Assembly (NCBI GenBank): GCA_002085115.1
Contig: MZGQ01000037.1
Span: 1 to 47,999, forward strand
Reading direction: 5' to 3'
DNA from: Desulfococcus sp. 4484_241
Lineage (GTDB): Bacteria; Desulfobacterota; Desulfobacteria; Desulfobacterales; Desulfosudaceae
DNA: 47,999 nucleotides
Part shown: piece after piece, positions 42,980-47,999 of the stretch
Layout of the letters: each line of letters begins with the position of its first letter
Position numbering within the stretch: the first letter of the stretch is position 1
Translations under genes and position numbers: made by a program
The notes under the pieces: generated by a model
The model's input: the letters and a program-made list of their open reading frames with translations, nothing else
Databases searched by the model: none
What the model was told of the DNA's origin: nothing

Positions 42980-43360
42980 TTAGCCTCTTTCGTTGAGTGC
43001 CTTTTCCGCCTTGTCCAGTGCCTCTTCTATGACATGAGCCTTTGCCGGTTTTTTCAACAACGTGAATGCTCCCAGAGCCATGACGTTGGATATCGATTTT
43101 GGCTGAACATCGGCGGTCATGACTATCACGATCGCGTTGTTGTCGAGTTTTATAATCTGTTCAAGAGCAGCATACCCATCGAGGCCCGGCATTGTAAGAT
43201 CCATGAATACAATTTCCGGTTTGAGCAGCTGATATTTTTTTATTCCGTCACGGCCGTCGGTTGCTTCAAAAATTTCATAACCCCTGTTTTTGGGAATCGA
43301 GTTTTTAAGCATCTTACGTGCAACCGGAGAATCATCCACTATCAAAATTTTCTCTATCAT
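42980..43360 (-). CDS. Single-domain CheY-like response regulator
   Basis: A 126-aa receiver domain without an output domain. The acidic pair D9/D10 (ILIVDDSP), phospho-acceptor D54 in VFMDLTMPG, the Thr of VMTAD and the Lys of LKKPAK are all present. The start at 43360 (MIEKILIVDD) fits the domain edge; the longer open frame upstream has no homology. It is paired with the CheC gene 5 bp downstream, so its phosphate is probably removed by that protein. The output may be the flagellar motor or another partner. Confidence 0.92.
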   Translation of the reverse strand: MIEKILIVDDSPVARKMLKNSIPKNRGYEIFEATDGRDGIKKYQLLKPEIVFMDLTMPGLDGYAALEQIIKLDNNAIVIVMTADVQPKSISNVMALGAFTLLKKPAKAHVIEEALDKAEKALNERG

Positions 43361-43460
43361 ATTACACCTTGAGCTTTTTGTAAGTTTCACCGCCAGCCAT
43401 TTCAGTGTCCCGGGACCGGCCCGACTTGTTTTAGTCTGTTGCCTTGAAAAAATATGGAAC

Positions 43461-43489
43461 AATTTATTCTATTTTTGACAGATAGTCAA
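43461..43489 (-). promoter_or_regulatory. Candidate promoter of the CheY-CheC pair
   Basis: On the minus strand TTGACT (43489-43484) and TAAATT (43466-43461) are 17 nt apart. The -35 is good, the -10 is a four-of-six match. A TTGAC-N5-GTCAA inverted repeat overlaps the -35 region (43475-43489). The predicted leader is about 95 nt. Confidence 0.42.
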
Positions 43490-43636
43490 GTTATACCTTG
43501 CCCATGGGGATATGCCGCCAAAGGGTATCAGCAACTTTTTCCCCTTTGCAGCGGTCTTTGCGGCTTAAGAAAAGATACTAAAGCAGATGTCAAATAAGAG
43601 GAAAAACGTGGCCGGGTAATATGTTACCTTTTACGG

Positions 43637-44635
43637 CTATATGGGCCGGGATGCGAAAGGGCGGGTTGAAGCGCACTGATGAGGATTTATTTGTATGCCG
43701 TTGAAAAGGACCTCATAGTAAATAAACCCTTCCGATGGGTCAAGGGGATCTGTACCTGCAGACCCTATGATTTCATTCTTTTTTATTATATCTCCTTCGT
43801 GCACCGACACACTTTCAAGGTTGGTATACCTGGTTATAAAACCAAACCCATGTTCTATAATCAGTGTATCTCTTCCAGGTTTTACTTTCCCCGTATAGGT
43901 TACAATACCGTTTGAGGGGGCAACGATTTTGCTGCCGGGTGATGTCTTTATCGCTATTCCCATCCTTGTCTGTTCACCAAAGGCTGCTGTTTCTTCATTC
44001 CCGAAATTTTCAATAACGGTCCCTTCCACTGGAAGGGCAAACGGCATACATGTTATCGGGTTAACGATGAAGTCATGATGGCCAACGGCCAGGGCCAGCT
44101 GCCTTTTCTCTGTGACGTGAAAAAGAGCAACAGGTGATGTTGAACCTTTGCCAATTCCCTTTATATCCGTCCCTGCATCCGGCGTTTCCTCTGCCTGGCT
44201 TTTCTTTGACACGGCCTCTGCCTCTGCTTCTGCCTCCGATCTTGATCCTCCAACGCCGAACATATTATCATGAATAGCGGCCTTGTCTATCCTGGCTATC
44301 TTGTGGATGTCTCCCTCCAGTTCCCTCAGGTTGGATAAATATTTCCCCAGTTCCGCCAGCTTGCTGCTTAGCAGTTTCAGCTGCCGGTCCTGTGTCGCAA
44401 TTTTCTGCTGCTGCCTGGAGATTTTCTTTGCGAGTAACATGGAGCGGGTTTTGGCGTTGTGAAGCGCTATGCACTTAAAAGAGACAAACACAACAAGCAC
44501 GAAACATGCCAACGCAATAAAACCGGCAACAAAGAGGGTGTTGTGGGAAACAGAGAACTGCCTGCCGGTATAGGCGTTTTCATCAAACACTGAAAAAGTA
44601 ACACTTCCCCTTTTTCGTCTACGTCTGTTTAACAT
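43637..44635 (-). CDS. LytM-fold (M23-like) membrane protein without catalytic residues
   Basis: A single-pass inner-membrane protein of 332 aa with a periplasmic coiled coil (about 65-118), an acidic Ala/Glu repeat near 134-141, and a C-terminal LytM domain (about 198-318). The fold signature is clear (APSNGIVTYTGKV, EHGFGFITRYTNL, INPHQ), but every metal or catalytic position is changed: HxGxD reads R224-x-G-x-A228, the YxHL His is N272, and HxHFEV reads F304-x-Y306-Y-E-V. That resembles EnvC/NlpD-type activators of amidases rather than an endopeptidase. The partner amidase is not in this window. It is divergent from the alpha/beta hydrolase gene. Confidence 0.87.
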   Translation of the reverse strand: MLNRRRRKRGSVTFSVFDENAYTGRQFSVSHNTLFVAGFIALACFVLVVFVSFKCIALHNAKTRSMLLAKKISRQQQKIATQDRQLKLLSSKLAELGKYLSNLRELEGDIHKIARIDKAAIHDNMFGVGGSRSEAEAEAEAVSKKSQAEETPDAGTDIKGIGKGSTSPVALFHVTEKRQLALAVGHHDFIVNPITCMPFALPVEGTVIENFGNEETAAFGEQTRMGIAIKTSPGSKIVAPSNGIVTYTGKVKPGRDTLIIEHGFGFITRYTNLESVSVHEGDIIKKNEIIGSAGTDPLDPSEGFIYYEVLFNGIQINPHQCASTRPFASRPI

Positions 44636-44957
44636 AAGTTTAAGGCCTTACACGCTGCAAACAGCGCTTTGCTCAGCTCTCCTCCGATAATGTTTCGGCT
44701 AATAGAGATGCGTTACAAGCCCTGTACAGGCAGTTTTCATCCATATGTATTTTCTGCTTTTATCTTTATCAAAAGAAAATGTCAACTTTTTTAGCGGCCT
44801 GTTTGTTAATTTTTCCACCCTGTTTCATGCAGCACAATAATTTGACAGCCAACAGATAAAAGGCTATGCTGTTGCCAACATGTTTTTGGATGGACTGTTG
44901 TCTTGTGTGCTTTTACCAATATTTGCATAGTAACAGTATCACTGCAGGGGATTGCGA
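44636..44957. other. Divergent intergenic region between LytM-like and hydrolase genes
   Basis: This 322-bp gap holds a candidate minus-strand promoter (listed separately), a hairpin GCAAA / TTTGC near 44662-44677, the perfect 10-bp palindrome CCTGTACAGG near 44721-44730, and T-rich DNA around 44780-44830. GGGG lies 7 nt before the GTG at 44958. No gene is seen. Confidence 0.5.
44757..44785 (-). promoter_or_regulatory. Candidate promoter of the LytM-like gene
   Basis: On the minus strand a perfect -35 TTGACA (44785-44780) is followed after 17 nt by TAAAAG (44762-44757), a four-of-six -10. The leader would be about 115 nt and would include the GCAAA/TTTGC hairpin. Confidence 0.42.
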
Positions 44958-45782
44958 GTGAATAACCGCGACACCGACTACTCATCTCTGGACCGCGGAG
45001 ATATCCCCTCCCTGCTTTTTCACCCCCGCAAGGATAACAGGCCTGTCCCCCATTTTGTAAACAACGTTGAACGGTTCAACATTCCCGTAGATAATGAAAT
45101 AGAGGTCGGTGCCATGCTCCACCGGGCGGAAAGGACCGATCCGTTTATCCTCTTTTTCCACGGTAACGGAGAGGTGGTCTCCGATTATATGGATGCAGGC
45201 TCTTTTTTCACCGGAGTAGGAATAAACCTGCTTGTAGCCGATTATCGTGGATACGGGTGGTCGGGAGGCAGCCCAACGGTTTCATCCATGATGACCGATT
45301 GCCATACGGTTTTCAGCTTTGTGGAAGACAGGTTAAACAAAGAGGGGTACACGGGGCCTCTGATAGTTATGGGGAGGTCTCTGGGCAGTGCCTGTGCCCT
45401 TGAAATAGCCTACAGGCATGAAGTCAGTATAGACGGCCTCATAATCGAAAGCGGGTTTGCCCATACGTTGTCACTGCTTCGTGTTATTGGAGCCGATGTT
45501 GATGCGTTGGGCATTGATGAAGATGCGGGGTTTGGGAATATAGAAAAGATAAAGCGGTACAGGAAGCCGCTTCTGGTGATTCACGCAGAAAACGATCATG
45601 TTATTCCTTTTGCCCAGGGAGTTGCTCTTTTTGAGGAATGCCCTTCCAGAGTCAAAAAACTTGTTAAAATTGCCAGGGCGGATCATAACAATATTTTTTA
45701 TTACGGCGCTGAAACATATATGTCTGCTATAAAGGATTTTGCAGCGGCAATAGACAGCACAGGCGGAGACCGCTCCCGATGA
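44958..45782 (+). CDS. Alpha/beta hydrolase of the BEM46/ABHD13-like group
   Basis: A serine hydrolase of 274 aa from the GTG at 44958 (GGGG 7 nt upstream; TTG at 44952 is the alternative). Motifs are FFHGNGEVV (oxyanion), ADYRGYGWSGG, the nucleophile in MGRSLGSACALE, the acid in HAENDHVIPF and the His in RADHNNIF; the triad is intact. No signal peptide is seen, so it is probably cytoplasmic. Its stop overlaps the start of the cyclase-like gene (ATGA), so both are made together. Substrate is unknown. Confidence 0.88.
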   Translation: MNNRDTDYSSLDRGDIPSLLFHPRKDNRPVPHFVNNVERFNIPVDNEIEVGAMLHRAERTDPFILFFHGNGEVVSDYMDAGSFFTGVGINLLVADYRGYGWSGGSPTVSSMMTDCHTVFSFVEDRLNKEGYTGPLIVMGRSLGSACALEIAYRHEVSIDGLIIESGFAHTLSLLRVIGADVDALGIDEDAGFGNIEKIKRYRKPLLVIHAENDHVIPFAQGVALFEECPSRVKKLVKIARADHNNIFYYGAETYMSAIKDFAAAIDSTGGDRSR

Positions 45783-47999
45783 AAAAGCGAAAACCGAATA
45801 AAAGGCTGATCCGATTGCTTGAACTCACCGGCCCCCTCGAGACATACTCGGTGGTTTTCGGCCTGGATCGTCTTGTAACCGGTGTCGACAACGTAAGATA
45901 CGATGCCTATATAAGCCCCGATTTTTACAACACGGCCGGTAAATTCATCTACCGGCTTATGATAATCAAGATCAAGGATGCAGGCCTTAGCTGCCCCACC
46001 GATGATTCTTTGCGCAGCCTCAGGGATGACGATTTCAGAAGAGAACTTTCCGCCGTCATGACCAGTGCCATTAACAGAGCCAAGCTTACCGGAGAGTACC
46101 AGGTTGTGTTTCTTGCCCTTACCGCACTGGCCAAAATACTGATGAACAAGATCAGGGAACAATTCGAGGGGATCCTGCATATCTACAGGCAGACCATCAG
46201 AAAGTATGAGACAAGCAATACACACGATCTTGGCGATGTTTTCCGTATCAAGGAGGATATGGCGGCTGTTCAGCAGAAAAAGATGTTTATCATACGTGCT
46301 GTTGCAAAAGACGTGTTCGGACGCGTCCTTGACGTTTGGGAGAATGGAGCGGAAAAAAGTTTTATTGCCAGTTTTGGTAAAGAGACTGCGCCGCCGCACG
46401 AGTTTCTTTTTAATCCCGTTTTTTTCGTGGATGGCGAAATAGACGATTTTTTTATGATGGATGAGTATGTGCTGCTTAGCCATAAGGTTGACCACCCGGT
46501 GCGGTATGAGGTGATTCTTGAGCTTTTGCGGGATCTGCTTGCTGTCCCCGGCATTTCAAAGACAGATAATAAGGTGGAAGATGGCTCCGGGGCCGGGGCT
46601 GCGGCTGAGGAATCGGATGATGAACATGCCCTGCACATGGTTGTCGACAGGATTCTGGCCGGGGTAAAAAACGTCGATATGCTGTTTGACAGCCAGCAGA
46701 CAAAGTCCCTTATTAAAAAGAGCAAAAAAGAGAAGGTCCCGCGTGAAGAGATCCTGCTTTTAAAGCAAAAGGCGGCAGCTCAGAAAAAAATTTTTGATGT
46801 TTTTTACAAAAGGTGCCGCAAGAGAGGGTTGCTGAAAGTTATGGCGGCTGCCTACGAGGCACTGCCGCTTGTCCCTGAATACTGCCCTCCACTGATGCCA
46901 GGCGAGATAGTAAACTACCTCACCGCACCCGGCGAAAGGGAAAAAATTGTCGGCAAACTCAGGAGGCTCAAGAACCTTTCCGGTGAACGGTTTTCTGCCA
47001 AAGCACTGGACAAGGCGTGTAAAAGGTTCTCGGGGTTGAGCAAAGCCGTGCAGAAGCAGCATCTAATCGAGTTTGTCAAGATGTTTGCGCTTTACCACCG
47101 GGATTTTCTTAATTTTAATCTTTTAAAGGAAAACATACAGTCCGTCAATGTTATCGAGGATGAGAAGACCCTGATTCTTTCCCGCGCCAACCGCCTGGTA
47201 TACGAGTTCGTTGAAGACGACAAGGCCGGCAGCATAGGGGGAGACATAAGGGGACATGTTATATTGAAATCTGATATCAGGGGTTCCACCGAGATCACCA
47301 GCAGCCTGGCAAAAAAAGGACTGAACCCGGCTTCCTACTTCAGCCTTAATTTTTTCAATCCTGTCAATAAAGTTCTGCCGGAGTATGGCGCTTCCAAGGT
47401 GTTCATAGAGGGAGACGCACTGATATTGTCCATTTTCGAGGAAGAAGGTGTGCCTGAGGCATGGTTCGGTGTGGCCAGGGCCTGCGGGCTGGCCATGCGC
47501 ATCCTCATGATCGTTCAAAGGTACAACAGGCAGAGCAAAAAATATAAATTGCCCATCCTGGAGCAGGGAATCGGCATCTGTTATGTCGATGGGCCTCCCG
47601 CCTTTCTCTTTGACGGAGATCACCGTATAATGATTTCATCTGCCATTAACCGTGCAGACAGGCTTTCCAGCTGCAACAAGGCGCTTCGTCTCAATTTTGC
47701 GAAAAAGAAATTGCCGTTCAATCTCTATGTGTTTCAGGAGGCTGGAAACGGTTCTGATGACGACGGGCCATACATCAGGTACAACGTTAACGGTATAGAG
47801 ATTGAGCAGCCGGCGTTCAAAAAACTGTCACAGGAGATCGATCTTAAAAAGTCAGGCAGATACCAGCGTATTGTCATAAGGGAGGCGTTTGTTCACAGTA
47901 TCGATCCGGTTACGATGAAACCGGGCCCGCCATTGGGGAAAAAGTATTACGAGGTGTGCACCAATTCCGCCCTGTATGAAAAGCTAAAGAAAAAATCAT
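45779..47999 (+). CDS. Large protein with class III nucleotidyl cyclase-like domain, 3' truncated by window end
   Basis: The reading frame starts at an ATG overlapping the hydrolase stop (ATGA) and is open for 740 codons to the window edge. Residues 1-480 are helical, without recognised domains or TM segments; a Gly/Ala/Asp-rich linker lies near 265-280. From about 495 a class III cyclase pattern appears: KSDIRGSTEIT with D499, VFIEGDALILSIF with D546, GIGICYVDG, and AINRADRLSS with N624 and R628 at the usual four-residue spacing. The Lys normally four residues before the second Asp is replaced by Phe (F542), so substrate choice or activity may differ. The end of the protein is outside the window. 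Likely a cytoplasmic signalling protein; the nucleotide is unknown. Confidence 0.8.
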   Translation, partial: MKKRKPNKRLIRLLELTGPLETYSVVFGLDRLVTGVDNVRYDAYISPDFYNTAGKFIYRLMIIKIKDAGLSCPTDDSLRSLRDDDFRRELSAVMTSAINRAKLTGEYQVVFLALTALAKILMNKIREQFEGILHIYRQTIRKYETSNTHDLGDVFRIKEDMAAVQQKKMFIIRAVAKDVFGRVLDVWENGAEKSFIASFGKETAPPHEFLFNPVFFVDGEIDDFFMMDEYVLLSHKVDHPVRYEVILELLRDLLAVPGISKTDNKVEDGSGAGAAAEESDDEHALHMVVDRILAGVKNVDMLFDSQQTKSLIKKSKKEKVPREEILLLKQKAAAQKKIFDVFYKRCRKRGLLKVMAAAYEALPLVPEYCPPLMPGEIVNYLTAPGEREKIVGKLRRLKNLSGERFSAKALDKACKRFSGLSKAVQKQHLIEFVKMFALYHRDFLNFNLLKENIQSVNVIEDEKTLILSRANRLVYEFVEDDKAGSIGGDIRGHVILKSDIRGSTEITSSLAKKGLNPASYFSLNFFNPVNKVLPEYGASKVFIEGDALILSIFEEEGVPEAWFGVARACGLAMRILMIVQRYNRQSKKYKLPILEQGIGICYVDGPPAFLFDGDHRIMISSAINRADRLSSCNKALRLNFAKKKLPFNLYVFQEAGNGSDDDGPYIRYNVNGIEIEQPAFKKLSQEIDLKKSGRYQRIVIREAFVHSIDPVTMKPGPPLGKKYYEVCTNSALYEKLKKKS

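Noticed and set aside
45701-46495. Minus-strand frame of 264 codons opposite the cyclase-like gene
   Set aside because: The plus-strand frame is open for at least 740 codons with cyclase motifs and an ATGA-coupled start; the minus frame is its shadow.
1-47999. CRISPR array or tandem direct repeats
   Set aside because: No regularly spaced repeats were seen; the TPR gene repeats are protein-level only.

Overview
The window reads as chromosomal DNA of a Gram-negative, probably anaerobic bacterium. Gene content (RlmD, RecBCD, ComEC, ArnC-like and DPM-like glycosyltransferases, a CheC-like phosphatase, a PPi-type pyruvate phosphate dikinase) and protein style suggest a Desulfobacterota (deltaproteobacterial) lineage. 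That is inference from gene content; there is no rRNA gene to confirm it. Genes are tightly packed, often with ATGA stop/start overlaps.

Layout. 1-3465: a methyl-accepting chemotaxis protein and a divergent PAS-GGDEF protein with a damaged GGDEF motif. 3484-6670 (minus): Maf, RlmD and a class I aminotransferase. 6845-10324 (minus): a TPR lipoprotein and a two-TM coiled-coil protein with a RelE-like C-terminus. 10379-11672 (minus): TrmO and a DUF89 metal-dependent phosphatase, followed by a clear intrinsic terminator. 11853-15664 (plus): RecJ, an unknown 139-aa protein, an RNase Z-like metallo-beta-lactamase protein and a PTS EIIA protein. 15940-21301: two GT2 glycosyltransferases, a YheT-type hydrolase and ComEC.

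21302-29296 looks like a small genomic island, visibly more AT-rich than its flanks. Its left flank holds an orphan tRNA/tmRNA 3'-end-like T-arm and several inverted repeats; its right edge is an IS3-type transposase remnant. Between them six minus-strand genes follow one good sigma-70-type promoter: a GrpE-like exchange factor, a divergent Hsp70, an unknown 195-aa protein, a Cdc48/FtsH-type AAA+ ATPase, a J-like protein without HPD that carries two PH-like domains, and a membrane protein with a peptidoglycan-binding domain. This dedicated chaperone/unfoldase cassette, with a possible envelope link, is the best candidate for an undescribed system here.

29615-39177 (plus): a carboxymuconolactone decarboxylase-family protein, then recC-recB-recD and rpiB. 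recC is split by a frameshift that coincides with loss of roughly 75-85 conserved codons. 39316-42037 (minus): ppdK, also split by a frameshift with a short deletion. 42312-44635 (minus): CheC, a CheY-like regulator and a LytM-fold protein that has lost all its zinc/catalytic residues. 44958-47999 (plus): an alpha/beta hydrolase and, overlapping it, a long protein with a class III nucleotidyl cyclase-like domain that runs off the window.

No complete tRNA, rRNA or CRISPR array was seen.
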